Positions 10,008 to 19,063 are shown, numbered from the stretch's first letter. The stretch is 64,000 bases of DNA from Streptomyces sp. Ru62 (GCF_002920615.1 NZ_PQSU01000008.1:210245-274244), one strand, 5' to 3'. Translations and numbers: made by a program. The notes: generated from the letters alone by a model not told the origin.

Positions 10008-10900
10008 CCGGTCTTCTCGACGACCTGCTCGGCGGACTCGCCCTCGGCGCGGTCTACGCCCTGGTCGCACTCGGCTTCGTCGTCATCTTCAAGGCGTCGG
10101 GCGTCCTGAACTTCGCCCACGGCTCGCTGCTCCTCCTCGGCGGCTACCTCACCGCCGTGCTGCACGACGACATCGGCTTCGCCGGAGCCCTCGCGGTGGG
10201 CGTCCTCGCCACCGCCGTCCTGGCCGGACTGCTCGACCGGCTGCTGCTGCGACGCGGAGATCCCGACCCGCACACCGCGCACGTCCAGACCATCGTCACG
10301 ATCGGTGTCGACATCGTGCTGCTCACCGACCTGTCCCGGCGCATCGGGGGAGACCTGCTGTCGCTGGGCGATCCCTGGGGTGACGCGGTGACCAGGGTCG
10401 GGCCGGTGACGGTCGCCGACAGCAGACTCGCCGCGATCGCGGTGTCCGCAGTGGCCATCGCCGTCGTCTTCGGCCTGTTCCGCCACACCCGCTGGGGATT
10501 GTCCCTGCGGGCCGCCGGGGAGGACCTGGAGGCGGCGGCGCTCATGGGCGTACGCCTGTCCCGGGTGCGCACGCTCGCCTGGTGCCTGGCGGGTGCGCTG
10601 GCCGCCCTGGCGGCGGTGTTCCTCGCCGCGTTCCCCGCGCCGGGCCTGGAGCGGACCACCGGTCAGATCGCGCTGAAGGCGTTCCCGGCCGCCATCCTCG
10701 GCGGCATGGCCTCACCGCCCGGCGCGCTCGCCGGCAGCCTGCTGATCGGGCTGACGGAGGCGCTGGTCGCCGGTCACCAGTCGGAACTGCGCCTGCTGGG
10801 CGAGGGGTTCGGCGATGTCGCCCCCTACGCCGTGATGGTCCTGGTGTTGCTCGTCAGGCCCACCGGACTGTTCGGTACGAAGGGAGCGGCCCGTGTCTGA
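10004..10900 (+). CDS. livH: Branched-chain amino acid-type ABC transporter permease LivH
   Basis: Integral membrane permease, 298 aa, with about eight hydrophobic helices. The N-terminus GLALGAVYALVALGFVVIF is the standard LivH opening, and a LivH-type loop RAAGEDLEAAALMGV is present near residue 170. The GTG start at 10004 overlaps the livG stop (GTGA) and has AGGAGGGAG upstream. It pairs with the LivM permease to form the transmembrane channel. Confidence 0.9.
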   Translation: MTGLLDDLLGGLALGAVYALVALGFVVIFKASGVLNFAHGSLLLLGGYLTAVLHDDIGFAGALAVGVLATAVLAGLLDRLLLRRGDPDPHTAHVQTIVTIGVDIVLLTDLSRRIGGDLLSLGDPWGDAVTRVGPVTVADSRLAAIAVSAVAIAVVFGLFRHTRWGLSLRAAGEDLEAAALMGVRLSRVRTLAWCLAGALAALAAVFLAAFPAPGLERTTGQIALKAFPAAILGGMASPPGALAGSLLIGLTEALVAGHQSELRLLGEGFGDVAPYAVMVLVLLVRPTGLFGTKGAARV

Positions 10901-12050
10901 CCGCCGCCTGCCGGGGCCGGCCCGGACGCTCCTGGTCGCCCTGGTCCTGTGTGTTCCCCCGTTCTACCTGGACGCCTTCTGGCTACGCATCGGCCTGTTC
11001 TCGGTGGCCGCGGCCATCGGCGCCGTCGGGCTGTCACTGCTCAGCGGCACGGCCGGCCAGCTCTCCCTCGGCCACGCCTTCTTCCTCGCGGTCGGCGCCT
11101 ACGGCTACACCTGGCTGGCCGGAGAGCCGGGGCCGGGGCTCCCGACGGCCGTCGCCGCCGTCCTCGCGGTCCTGCTGGCAGGGTTCGCGGGAGGTCTGTT
11201 CAGCCCCGTCGCCGGCCGGGTGCGCGGCATCTACCTGGGCGTGGCCACGCTCGCCCTGGTCTTCCTCGGCCACCATGTGCTGCTCACCGCGGACTCCGTC
11301 ACCGGCGGCTTCAACGGCCGCTCCGTGCCACCGCTGCGTCTCGGCGGCTTCGGCTTCACGGCGGACGAGCCCGAACTGACTGTGCTGGGCGTGCCGTTCG
11401 GTGCCGAGGAGCGCCTGTGGTTCCTGGCCGTGGCACTGCTCGGGCTGACCTGGTTCACCGGCCGGGGCCTGGTGCGCTCCCGCCCCGGCCGGGCCCTCTC
11501 GGCGCTGCGGGACAGCGAGATCGCGGCTTCCGTGATGGGCGTGGACGTGGCCCGCCACCGTGCGGCTGCCTTCGTCGTGTCGTCGATGTACGCAGGGACG
11601 GCCGGCGTCCTGCTGGCCCTGGCCTTCCGGCGCATCGTCCCCGACTACTTCTCCCTCGCCCTCTCGGTCGACTACCTCGCCATGATCGTGCTCGGCGGCC
11701 TGGGCTCGGTCGCCGGGGCCACGGCGGGCGCCTTCTTCGTCACCGCGCTGCCCCTGCTGCTGACCCGGTACGCCGACCAGCTGCCCCTGGTGGCCGCCCC
11801 GGGCTCCGCCGACGGCGCGGTCGGCCCGACGGAAGCGGCCCGCTACCTCTACGGGGCCGCCATCGTCGTCGTCCTGCTCCACGCCCCCGACGGCCTGCAC
11901 GGCCTCACCCGCCGCCTGCGCGCCCGCCTCCGCCCCGGCCCGCACGCCCACCCCCCTGCTCATCCGTCCACGCGCGCGCCGGGACATTCCCCCAGCCACC
12001 CGCCCGCGCCCCCCATCGCCCCCGTACGACCCGAGGAGCAGACCCCGTGA
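10893..12050 (+). CDS. livM: Branched-chain amino acid-type ABC transporter permease LivM
   Basis: Second permease, 385 aa, with 9-10 hydrophobic segments and the LivM signatures GLSLLSGTAGQLSLGHA and ALRDSEIAASVMGVDV. The GTG start at 10893 lies inside the 3' end of livH behind AGGGAGCGG. The C-terminal 50 residues are a Pro/His-rich cytoplasmic tail (HPPAHPSTRAPGHSP) longer than in typical LivM. Its stop overlaps the livK start. Confidence 0.9.
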   Translation: MSDRRLPGPARTLLVALVLCVPPFYLDAFWLRIGLFSVAAAIGAVGLSLLSGTAGQLSLGHAFFLAVGAYGYTWLAGEPGPGLPTAVAAVLAVLLAGFAGGLFSPVAGRVRGIYLGVATLALVFLGHHVLLTADSVTGGFNGRSVPPLRLGGFGFTADEPELTVLGVPFGAEERLWFLAVALLGLTWFTGRGLVRSRPGRALSALRDSEIAASVMGVDVARHRAAAFVVSSMYAGTAGVLLALAFRRIVPDYFSLALSVDYLAMIVLGGLGSVAGATAGAFFVTALPLLLTRYADQLPLVAAPGSADGAVGPTEAARYLYGAAIVVVLLHAPDGLHGLTRRLRARLRPGPHAHPPAHPSTRAPGHSPSHPPAPPIAPVRPEEQTP

Positions 12051-13339
12051 ACACCCCGCACCCCAGACACCGCGTCACCACGGCCGTCGCGGCCGGAGCC
12101 CTGGCCCTGCTGGTCGCCGCCACCGGATGCAGCGCCAAGGCCGGCGGCAAGAGCGCCACCGAAGGCGCCGACGGCGTCCGCACCGGCCCCGGGGTCTCCG
12201 CCCGGACCATCAGGCTGGGCGCCCTCACCGACCTGACTGGCCCCTACGCCACCCTCGGCAAGAGCATCGTCCAGGCCCAGCAGATGTGGGCCGACGAGAC
12301 CAACGCGGCCGGCGGCATCTGCGGCCGCAAGGTCGAGATCATCGTCAAGGACCACGGTTACGACGTCCAGAAGGCGGTCACCGCCTACGCCGACATCTCT
12401 CCCGACGTCGTCGCCCTGCCGCAGGTCATCGGCTCACCCGTGGTCGCCGCTCTGCTCGACGACGTCCAACGCGACCACCTGCTCACCTTCCCGCAGGCCT
12501 GGGCCGCCTCCCTGCTCGGGAAGGACTCCGTCCAGGTCCTCGGCACCACCTACGACCTCGACATGATCGCCGCCGTCGACTTCCTCACCCGCACGAAGAA
12601 GCTGCGCAAGGGTGACACCATCGGCCACGTCTACTTCGAAGGCGACTACGGCGCCAACGCCCTGGAGGGCTCCACCTGGGCGGCGAGGAAGGCGGGCGTG
12701 AAGGTCGTCGGACAGAAGATCAAGGCCACCGACACCGACCTGTCCGCCCAGGTCTCGGCGCTGCGCAAGGAGGGGGTGAAGGCGATCCTGATCAGCGCCG
12801 GACCCGCGCAGACCGCGTCCCTCGTCGGTGTCGCCGCCTCCCGCGGCCTGCGCGTCCCCGTTGTCAGCAGCGCGCCGGGCTTCGCCCCGCAACTGATGAA
12901 GACCCCGGCCGCGCCGGCCCTGACCGCGATGCTCCACGTGGTCAGCTCCGCCCCCGCGGTCAGCTCCCAACTCCCAGGCGTACGGCGGATGGTGATGACC
13001 TACCAGGACAAGTACCCGGGTTCCCCCGTCGACTCGGGCGTGCTGTCCGGCTACAACGCCGCCAAGCTGCTCGGCGCCGACCTGAAGAAGGCCTGTGCAG
13101 CGGGAAGTCTCGCCCGCGAGGACGTCGTGAAGGCACACCGCTCGCAACGTCACGCGGACACCGGTCTCGGCGTCCCGCAGGACTTCTCCGACGTGCACCG
13201 TCCGGCGAGCGTCGCCGCCTACACGCTCAAGCCGGACGCGGACGCGCCGGGCGGCCTGGTGGGCGCCGAGGACGCGCATCGGATACCGGGCGCGGAAGAG
13301 TACCTGTCCGAGCACGGATCCGCGGGGTCGCGGCCGTAG
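12047..13339 (+). CDS. livK: Branched-chain amino acid-type ABC transporter substrate-binding lipoprotein LivK
   Basis: Extracellular periplasmic-binding-fold lipoprotein, 430 aa, family Peripla_BP_6. The signal peptide ends in a lipobox-like AATGC, so the cysteine at about residue 26 would be lipidated. The mature part starts with IRLGALTDLTGPYATLGK, a standard opening for this family. Start GTG 12047 overlaps the livM stop (GTGA) with GAGGAG upstream. It is the last gene of the operon, so the abundant binding protein is encoded furthest from the promoter, which is unusual. Confidence 0.9.
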   Translation: MNTPHPRHRVTTAVAAGALALLVAATGCSAKAGGKSATEGADGVRTGPGVSARTIRLGALTDLTGPYATLGKSIVQAQQMWADETNAAGGICGRKVEIIVKDHGYDVQKAVTAYADISPDVVALPQVIGSPVVAALLDDVQRDHLLTFPQAWAASLLGKDSVQVLGTTYDLDMIAAVDFLTRTKKLRKGDTIGHVYFEGDYGANALEGSTWAARKAGVKVVGQKIKATDTDLSAQVSALRKEGVKAILISAGPAQTASLVGVAASRGLRVPVVSSAPGFAPQLMKTPAAPALTAMLHVVSSAPAVSSQLPGVRRMVMTYQDKYPGSPVDSGVLSGYNAAKLLGADLKKACAAGSLAREDVVKAHRSQRHADTGLGVPQDFSDVHRPASVAAYTLKPDADAPGGLVGAEDAHRIPGAEEYLSEHGSAGSRP

Positions 13340-13364
13340 GGCGTTGAGCAGGCCAGAGCGGAAG

Positions 13365-13380
13365 ACGCCGGCAACGGCGT
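13365..13380 (+). terminator. Possible weak terminator hairpin after livK
   Basis: A short hairpin (ACGCCG, loop gcaa, CGGCGT) lies 26 nt after the livK stop. The stem has six base pairs with a GNRA-type loop. It is weak evidence for operon termination. Confidence 0.3.
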
Positions 13381-13577
13381 GCGGTCCCCGCCGCCGGATC
13401 CCACCGTACGGGCGGGTCCGGCGGCATGGCCGGCGTCCACCTGCCGGCAGGCAGCCACTCGGAGTGGCAGCGACTAGCCATCCATGGGGTGACGACGGCG
13501 GCGTTGGCTCCGGCGGTGAGCGCGACCCGGTAGCGGACAGGAGCCATGGCGGACGGTCGGGTCGGCTCGGTGGCGTG

Positions 13578-13905
13578 TGGGCGAAGGCAGAGGACAGGGA
13601 CGGCACGATTCTCCTTGACCGTCTCGGCCAGGACACCCTGATGCAGCAGGGAGAGGAATTCGTCCGCCTGGACCGCTTCCTGCACGAGGCCCCGTGGGTC
13701 TGCTACGGCGAAGCAGCCGGTGAAATGAGGTCCATCGGGTCCGGCGACAGCGTGTTGGAGACCACATTCCCGCTCCAGGACCGCCTCGGCGCCTTCGCCG
13801 CGCTGGATGCCGCCATGCGCCAGGCCGGGGCGGTGCGGGTCACCTTCCCCGGATGTGAGGACGCCGAGGACGAGGAGGAGGAGTTGGCGAGGCGGCCGTT
13901 CACGG
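13578..13905 (+). pseudogene. Truncated hypothetical protein fragment
   Basis: A protein-like stretch (VWAKAEDRDGTILLDRL through an acidic EDAEDEEEEL) is open in the plus strand without a credible start. Beyond about 13900 the same frame turns into serine/cysteine-rich nonsense. It looks like the middle of a soluble protein cut at both ends. The family was not recognised. It sits at the start of a stretch of decayed genes. Confidence 0.35.
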
Positions 13906-14217
13906 CGGTGGGTGAGCGACCTGATGCCACTGGTTCTTCGCCGTCATGGTGCACTTCACGGTCGTGCTGTCGCTGGAGCACGCCGCGCGCCTGTTCGTGT
14001 TCAGCCAGTACGGGTCCTGCTCCAGCAGGCGCTGGTTCGCGTTGAGGGCCGCGAAGCCGGCCATGGAACCGCTGGTGTCACTCCCGGAGATCGCGGACCG
14101 TCCACAGACCTCTTTCCACGTCGCCGTCAGCCCGGCGGTGACGTCAGGCGGGCACGTCGGTGGGGGAGAGGGGAGGCAGGGCGGCTGGAACAGGTACGTA
14201 TTCGTGGTCGGAGCCAA
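13900..14217 (-). CDS. Possible small hypothetical protein or fragment
   Basis: A 105-codon minus-strand frame has balanced composition and four spaced cysteines (VCGRS, RAACSS, VKCTM), with NANQRLLEQDPYWLN in the middle. It could be the C-terminus of a secreted protein. It overlaps the start region of the DUF4240 gene on the other strand, has no clear ribosome site and no recognised family, so it may be only a remnant. Confidence 0.25.
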   Translation of the reverse strand: MAPTTNTYLFQPPCLPSPPPTCPPDVTAGLTATWKEVCGRSAISGSDTSGSMAGFAALNANQRLLEQDPYWLNTNRRAACSSDSTTVKCTMTAKNQWHQVAHPPP

Positions 14218-14786
14218 TCCTTTGCGCCAAAGCGTTCTGGCACGTGGTCGATACCGCGAAGGACAGTGACAAGCCGCTCGACATCGCCGTCGCCGATCAT
14301 CTGTCGGCGCTGCCCGCCAAAGAGATCCTTGCCTTCGAGCATTGCCTTTCCCGTCTGCGTGACGCGGTCTACCGCTGGGACGTATGGGCAGCCGCCTTTC
14401 TCGTCGGTGGGGGCTGCTCCGATGACCGGTTCAGCGACTTCACGGCGGGTCTCGTGGCGCTCGGACGTGCGTGGTACGAACGGGCAGCTGCCTGCCCGGA
14501 CGCCCTGGCCGAGCATCCTGCTGTACGTACCGCAGCAGATGCTGGAGACCAGGACGTCATCTTCGACGAAGACTTCAACTTCGTGGCGTCCAGGGCATAC
14601 GAGCGAATGACTGGTGACTCGGATGCCTTCTGGGAGGCATGGGAGGCCTACGCCGACGCTCGTTCCTCGACCGAAGAGGAGGTCGAGGAGGGCATGGGCG
14701 AGCCGTTCGACTTCGGCGATGCTCAGCAGATGCGTCGACGTCTGCCGCGGCTGGCTGCGCTCCATCTCGGTCCTGGACCTGGCTGA
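14160..14786 (+). CDS. DUF4240 domain protein
   Basis: Resembles the DUF4240 family, which begins with an FW-hydrophobic motif (here FWHVVDTAKDSDKP) and continues with a helical, acidic domain. The frame is open from GTG 14160, but the first 25 codons look like upstream DNA, and family members usually start a few residues before the FW motif. The true start, near 14220, may be lost or be a rare codon. The C-terminal tail RRRLPRLAALHLGPGPG looks unlike the family and may reflect a frameshift. Function is unknown; these proteins are often found near toxin/immunity loci. Confidence 0.65.
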   Translation: MGERGGRAAGTGTYSWSEPILCAKAFWHVVDTAKDSDKPLDIAVADHLSALPAKEILAFEHCLSRLRDAVYRWDVWAAAFLVGGGCSDDRFSDFTAGLVALGRAWYERAAACPDALAEHPAVRTAADAGDQDVIFDEDFNFVASRAYERMTGDSDAFWEAWEAYADARSSTEEEVEEGMGEPFDFGDAQQMRRRLPRLAALHLGPGPG

Positions 14787-14874
14787 CGCGAACAGGCATC
14801 GTGATGCTTCTGTCAGAGAAGAGCCAGCTCGGCGAAGCCGGAGTCGCCGCTGACCCACCGTCATCGTCTCGCGG

Positions 14875-15066
14875 TCAGCGTGGTTCTGCGCACTTCGGCT
14901 CTTGCATTGGATGCATCTCGGCCCGGATGCGGTGCCAGCGGGCGGGGTGGCGCCACCGGCCGGTGGCGTCGTGGACGACGTCGAAGCCGACTTCGACCAC
15001 CAACTCGGGCTCCACCAACGTGACGTCCAGCCGCTCCCGTCCCCGTCCGGCGGAGAACGACCAGCC
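14875..15066 (-). pseudogene. ATP-dependent DNA ligase (LigC/D type), C-terminal remnant
   Basis: The minus strand reads RERLDVTLVEPELVVEV, then a DVVHDATGRWRHPARWHR segment, ending at TGA 14877-14875. This is the conserved C-terminal end of the OB-fold domain in actinobacterial ATP-dependent DNA ligases. The frame is closed upstream by a stop at 15069-15067 and the catalytic domain is absent, so only the last 63 codons remain. Another decayed repair gene lies 0.5 kb away. Confidence 0.7.
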
Positions 15067-15278
15067 TCACAGCAGCTGCTCGCTCGTCTGCGAGCCCCGC
15101 CGCAGGGTACGTGGTAGGTGCCGTCTGCGAGGCGGCGACCGGACCAGAGACCGGGTCTGTGTCGACAGCGGGATGTTTCGCCGGGCAGGTTACCTCACGA
15201 GTAGAAGCGCCGAAGCCCGGCTTTCCTGACATCTCAGGCGAGCTCTTGTCCAGGCCCACGCGCCATCAGGAGGTCAGT

Positions 15279-15491
15279 ATGAGGATCGGCCGCAGGATCG
15301 AGAACATCGAAGACAGTACTCGCGGTCATCCGTGGAGCAACTTGGTCGCAGCGTTCCTCGCTGTCTACCTGCTGATCGGCATCGTGATGACCGTGACTGG
15401 TTCGTCGGCCAGGCAGGCATGGTTGGCACCGCTGCCCGTGCTGCTCGTTGTCGGAGCCGGCATCGGTACAACCCGAGCCCGCCGCCGATGA
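15279..15491 (+). CDS. Small two-helix membrane protein (70 aa)
   Basis: A short intact gene with a very good ribosome site (AGGAGG, 7 nt before ATG 15279). The N-terminus is charged (MRIGRRIENIED). Two hydrophobic helices follow at about residues 22-41 and 48-65, then an Arg-rich end. No family was recognised. It lies between two DNA-repair gene remnants and appears to be monocistronic. Confidence 0.65.
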   Translation: MRIGRRIENIEDSTRGHPWSNLVAAFLAVYLLIGIVMTVTGSSARQAWLAPLPVLLVVGAGIGTTRARRR

Positions 15492-15515
15492 TGCGTTCCG
15501 ATCCCGCGAACCCGA

Positions 15516-15881
15516 AGGTCGGTACGCACACCTGAGGACTGGCTCATCGAGGAGGGCGTTCCGCATGAGCAGACGCGGGACGCCCTGCCGGCTCCCGCTG
15601 CCGTACGCCACCGCTGCACCCGCCACACCCTCGACGGCGCCGCCGTCCGAGCCGCGCTCCTCGACCTCGTCGTCCAGCCCCGGCACAGCTGCGCCGCCGC
15701 GGCCAGGCCGGCCCGAGCACTCACCCTGACCCTGCGCTTCGCAGACCGCACCGCCCGGGAGAAGACCCGCCGCCTGCCCGGACCCTTCCCCCACGAGAAC
15801 GACCTGCGCACGCTCGCCCACCCGCTCATGAACGCCGCCAACTACACCTGTGCCCATATGACTCTCGACATGTACAGGTGA
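15516..15881 (+). pseudogene. Y-family DNA polymerase (DinB/ImuB-like), C-terminal remnant
   Basis: The frame ending at TGA 15879-15881 contains HTLDGAAVRAALLDLV, then RALTLTLRFADRTAREKTR and ENDLRTLAHPLMNAA. These match the little-finger domain of actinobacterial Y-family polymerases, where the pattern is ARALTLTLRFAGG.xWEKTRRL.EPSAHxxDLRTLAY. The palm and finger domains are missing and there is no start. It is a degraded gene, and the call is by motif resemblance. Confidence 0.55.
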
Positions 15882-15948
15882 ACGTCCGCGGCATACCGCT
15901 GACGCGTGGACATGCGGCAGCCTGCCCGGCGCCGGGCAGGCTGCCGGC

Positions 15949-16569
15949 CTACGCTGCGGCGGTTCGCATCCCGAGGGCGAGAAACACCACGGCTGTGATC
16001 CTCGCAGCCGCACGCTTGAACCGGGGTCTCTGCAGAGTGAGTGAGACGCGCCGGACAAGGACGCTCCAGACGAGGAGCCAGAGCGCGATCAGCAGCCCGT
16101 GAACGGTGGCCAGGGCGAGGATCTGGCCGTCGAAGGAGTGATCGGCATCGATGAACTGGGGAACCAGGGTCAAGTAGATGGAGGCAGCCTTCGGGTTGAG
16201 GACGTTGGCGAACAGAGCCTCGGCGTAGACGGAGTTCCATCGGACCTGCAGACGCAGGCGGGCGGGAGCGCGTCCCGGTGCCGTGGCGGAACGCCACGTC
16301 CATGCGCCCAGGCCGATGAGGTATGCGGCGCCGATGACCTTGACGATGGTGAAGGCCTGACTGGAGTGCATGACCAGGGCCGACAGGCCGCCGATGGCGA
16401 TCGTTGCGTGGATGTACAGGCCGGTGACCGTGCCGAGGATGACGGGAAGGGCTTGGTGGCGGCCACCTTCAGTGACGTGCCGGACCAGAAGGGCCAAGCT
16501 GGCTCCGGGGGTGGCGACAAGGGGGAGGACCGCCGCCAGAAACCCGAGAACGGCATAGGGGTGGACCAC
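15949..16569 (-). CDS. LysE/RhtB-family amino acid exporter
   Basis: Inner-membrane exporter, 206 aa, with six predicted hydrophobic helices, the normal size for the family. The N-terminal FLAAVLPLVATPGASLALL corresponds to the LysE/RhtB signature (PGP replaced by PGA). FANVLNPKAASIYLTLVPQF is the second family motif. The start is ATG 16569. The metallophosphoesterase gene ends 26 nt upstream on the same strand, so the two are probably co-transcribed. The exported substrate is unknown. Confidence 0.88.
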   Translation of the reverse strand: MVHPYAVLGFLAAVLPLVATPGASLALLVRHVTEGGRHQALPVILGTVTGLYIHATIAIGGLSALVMHSSQAFTIVKVIGAAYLIGLGAWTWRSATAPGRAPARLRLQVRWNSVYAEALFANVLNPKAASIYLTLVPQFIDADHSFDGQILALATVHGLLIALWLLVWSVLVRRVSLTLQRPRFKRAAARITAVVFLALGMRTAAA

Positions 16570-16595
16570 GATGCCTCCGGATGGCGCGGGCGGAA

Positions 16596-17339
16596 TCAGA
16601 GCACGACGCGGTAGTGGGTGGTCAGACGCCGGTCGTCGCCCAGGACGTGGAATGCGAGGCCGGGCGGCTGGTCCCGGTCTGCGGGACGATCGCCCTCCCA
16701 GGGCATGCGCAGGGTCCAGGTGACAGCTGGACCGACGATCAGGGGGCGGGCGGCGAAGGTCGAGACAGCTGCCGTGTGGGCGTGTCCGGTCAGCACGGCG
16801 ACGACCCGTGGGTGTGCCTCCAGCAGAGCGGCCAGCTGTCCGGGCTGCTGGAGCATCCCGGAGTCGGGCAGCGGGTGGTGGAGTTCGACCGGCGGCTGGT
16901 GAAAGGCGATCAGTGCCGGAGTGTCCTGTGGCAGGCCGGCAAGGGTGGTGTCCAACCAGTCAAGCGTCTGGCCGTCGAGGCGCCCCTCGTCACGGCCGGG
17001 AATGGTGGAGTCGCACATCAGGATGGCGGTCCCGGCGATGTCGTGGAGTCGGTTGACGGGCCCGTGGTCGGGCGCCTCTCCCAGCAGAGCCTTGCGGTAC
17101 GCCGCACGCACGTCGTGGTTGCCGGGGCAGGTGAGCACCGGGAAGGGGGCCGCCAGGATACGGGCTGCCTGCTCGTATTCCGCCTCCTCACCGTGATCGG
17201 CGATGTCCCCGGTGACCAGGACCGCATCGACCGGGCGAGGGAGGGCCCGCAAGTAGTCCATGACGCGTTCGGCGCGTCGGGTGGCTCTCTCACTGCCGTC
17301 CAGGTGCAGGTCACTGATCTGAGCAAGCAGCACCGTCAT
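16596..17339 (-). CDS. Calcineurin-like metallophosphoesterase (CpdA-like)
   Basis: Binuclear metal phosphoesterase, 247 aa. The five metal-binding motifs are in order: DLHLDG (D-x-H), VTGDIAD (GD), CPGNHD (GNHD), IAFHQPP (H) and LTGHAH (GHxH). The overall layout resembles CpdA-type 3',5'-cyclic-nucleotide phosphodiesterases, but the substrate cannot be read from sequence. ATG 17339 is preferred because GAGGACGAAG lies immediately upstream; the frame extends ten codons further. It is the first gene of a pair with the LysE exporter, and divergent from the CGNR gene. Confidence 0.88.
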   Translation of the reverse strand: MTVLLAQISDLHLDGSERATRRAERVMDYLRALPRPVDAVLVTGDIADHGEEAEYEQAARILAAPFPVLTCPGNHDVRAAYRKALLGEAPDHGPVNRLHDIAGTAILMCDSTIPGRDEGRLDGQTLDWLDTTLAGLPQDTPALIAFHQPPVELHHPLPDSGMLQQPGQLAALLEAHPRVVAVLTGHAHTAAVSTFAARPLIVGPAVTWTLRMPWEGDRPADRDQPPGLAFHVLGDDRRLTTHYRVVL

Positions 17340-17437
17340 TCTTCGTCCTCTCATGGCGGCTCCGGCCACGGTTCACACCGACGCGGGTTCGTCACCCCAC
17401 GCCACCTTCTAATGGAAATTCTCGTTTTACCGTTAGG

Positions 17438-17449
17438 CACTCTAGAGTG
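17438..17449. promoter_or_regulatory. Palindromic operator candidate in the divergent promoter region
   Basis: CACTCTAGAGTG is a perfect 12-bp palindrome in a locally AT-rich island (17405-17460), between the metallophosphoesterase start (17339, minus) and the CGNR regulator start (17502, plus). Its position 53 nt before the CGNR gene fits an autoregulatory operator. No clear -35/-10 pair was resolved. Confidence 0.45.
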
Positions 17450-17501
17450 TGCGAAGGAATGTGATCAAGTGGTTGCCGATCAGACAGGGAAGGAGGCGCC
17501 G

Positions 17502-18122
17502 ATGGAGCGCTGGTTGGCACTGGAACTCGCGAGCACGATCCGCCACGACGGAGACGGCGGCGTCACCGACGACCTCGCCACGACGCAGGGAACGACCCGC
17601 TGGATCCAGGCCCAGGCCGATCACTTGGCCGAAGCGGTCCTGGTCGGGGAGATCGCAGTGGACGACGGCCTACGGATCGAGATCGTCGAACTGCGCCGGG
17701 CGGTCCGGGCACTGTTCGCCCGGGCGGTCAGCCCCGCTTCCCCCAGCCCGGCGGACGCCCGTCGACTGATGCCGGCCGACCAGGCGTTGGCCCACCTCAA
17801 CTCGGTCGCCGCTCGTGAGACAGTCATCCCCCAGTTGGACTGGCCACGGCAAGGCACGCCGCCCGTGGCCCGTCTGCTACCAGCGGAGAGCGATCCGCAT
17901 ACTCGACTCATGGCGGCCCTGGCACGCGCCGCCATCGAGTTCCTGAGCGGCCCGCAGCGCGAACAGCTGCGTGCCTGCACCGCGCCACGCTGTGTGCGTT
18001 ACTTCGTCAAGAGCCACGGACGGCAGGAATGGTGCAAGCCGTCGTGCGGAAACCGTGCCCGCGCGGCTCGTCACTATCAGCGCCAACGCCTGGCGGCCAG
18101 TGACCGTTCCACATCCTCCTGA
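17502..18122 (+). CDS. CGNR zinc-finger (ABATE-domain) regulator
   Basis: Actinobacterial regulator, 206 aa. The N-terminal ABATE ligand-binding region (LALELASTIRHDG) is followed by a linker, and the C-terminal CGNR zinc finger has cysteines in CTAPRC and EWCKPSCGNR, then a basic RARAARHYQR helix. ATG 17502 has AGGAGG 5 nt upstream; the longer open frame upstream is antisense to the metallophosphoesterase gene. It is divergent from the metallophosphoesterase/LysE pair and may regulate it or itself through the CACTCTAGAGTG palindrome. Confidence 0.88.
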   Translation: MERWLALELASTIRHDGDGGVTDDLATTQGTTRWIQAQADHLAEAVLVGEIAVDDGLRIEIVELRRAVRALFARAVSPASPSPADARRLMPADQALAHLNSVAARETVIPQLDWPRQGTPPVARLLPAESDPHTRLMAALARAAIEFLSGPQREQLRACTAPRCVRYFVKSHGRQEWCKPSCGNRARAARHYQRQRLAASDRSTSS

Positions 18123-18194
18123 CACCGTCATGCTCCCGCCGCAACGCATCGCCACCCCCGCGGGACCGCCTGGCCGGCGGGGGCCGCAGCTGGA

Positions 18195-18405
18195 AACGCA
18201 GACCTCTTCACCAGGAGACGGACAACGCTGAACACCGGCGCGTGCGTGCCCGCGTCGAGCACACGTTTGCCCGTGATGAAGAACCGGAAGATCCTCCGCG
18301 ACTGCCACCAAAGGGGCGACGGCCTCCATCACGCCGTCCAGGCCGTCGCCACCATGCACAACCTCGCCATGGCAGGTGAACCAGCAGGTCAGCCATCACC
18401 CAGCG
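18195..18405 (+). mobile_element. IS5-family transposase 3' remnant (copy 1)
   Basis: The sequence encodes DNAEHRRVRARVEHTFAR, and then, after a 1-nt frameshift, continues as KILRDC and GDGLHHAVQAVATMHNLAMA. This is the C-terminal end of an IS5-group transposase. It ends in a presumed terminal sequence, CAGCCATCACCCAGCGAC, which is shared exactly with the inverted copy at 26.1 kb. The rest of the element is gone. The remaining bases to 18622 show nothing else. Confidence 0.8.
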
Positions 18406-18622
18406 ACGCCGCCACCGAGCATTCTGCAACACCCTTTGGACGCACAGCGAACAAGAGCTGGGCGGACAATGACAATCAGCCACGTTCAACGACGGAGGAC
18501 CGAGTTTCGCTATCGGACCGTCGGATTCGGGAGTGCCCCGGTAGCTTGCCTGACACCAAACGGTTCACCGGGTACGACGCGGCGGGGCGTGAAGCCCGCC
18601 CTGGAGAAGAGATGGGGGGCCG

Positions 18623-19063
18623 ATGCTTTCGGGGGCTGAGGGCGCGCTGTACGGCGCCGGCGGCGGGCTGGTGGTCGAGGCCGTCGTCACTTTCGGACGA
18701 CTGCATGCGTGGCAGCAGGCGCGGCATGCGGCGCGGGTGGCCGTCGAGGCGTTACCGCGCCTCGGCACGTACATCGATCCGCCCGCGGATTCGCTCGCCG
18801 CGCTTTTCCGCATCGTGCTGGGCGGTGCAGCCGGCTGGTTGCTCCACGGCGAGCTGGCAGGGGTGTTCGCGGCCGTTGCGGTGGGGGCTTCGGCGCCTGC
18901 CGTGCTCGCCCAGATGGGGAGCGCCGCCACCGTCGCCGAGGCGCTCCAGGCAGGGGCTGCTCCCGGCACCGCTCCCGCCGCCGCCACCCCGGCCACCCCC
19001 GCCGTTCCGACGCAGCCCGGGCCACCGGGACACGACCGGGCCAGAGGGGAGGCCGCCCCGTGA
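18623..19063 (+). CDS. Small membrane protein, first gene of the Lon/WD40 operon (146 aa)
   Basis: No known family was recognised. A hydrophobic segment near residues 8-24 is followed by an amphipathic stretch (LHAWQQARHAARVAVEAL), and then two more hydrophobic helices (about 60-78 and 82-100). An Ala/Pro-rich tail ends in GPPGHDRARGEAAP. ATG 18623 follows GGAGAAGAGATGGGGGG. Its stop overlaps the next gene's GTG, so translation is coupled. The shared operon suggests that it is a membrane partner of the protease/propeller protein. Confidence 0.75.
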   Translation: MLSGAEGALYGAGGGLVVEAVVTFGRLHAWQQARHAARVAVEALPRLGTYIDPPADSLAALFRIVLGGAAGWLLHGELAGVFAAVAVGASAPAVLAQMGSAATVAEALQAGAAPGTAPAAATPATPAVPTQPGPPGHDRARGEAAP

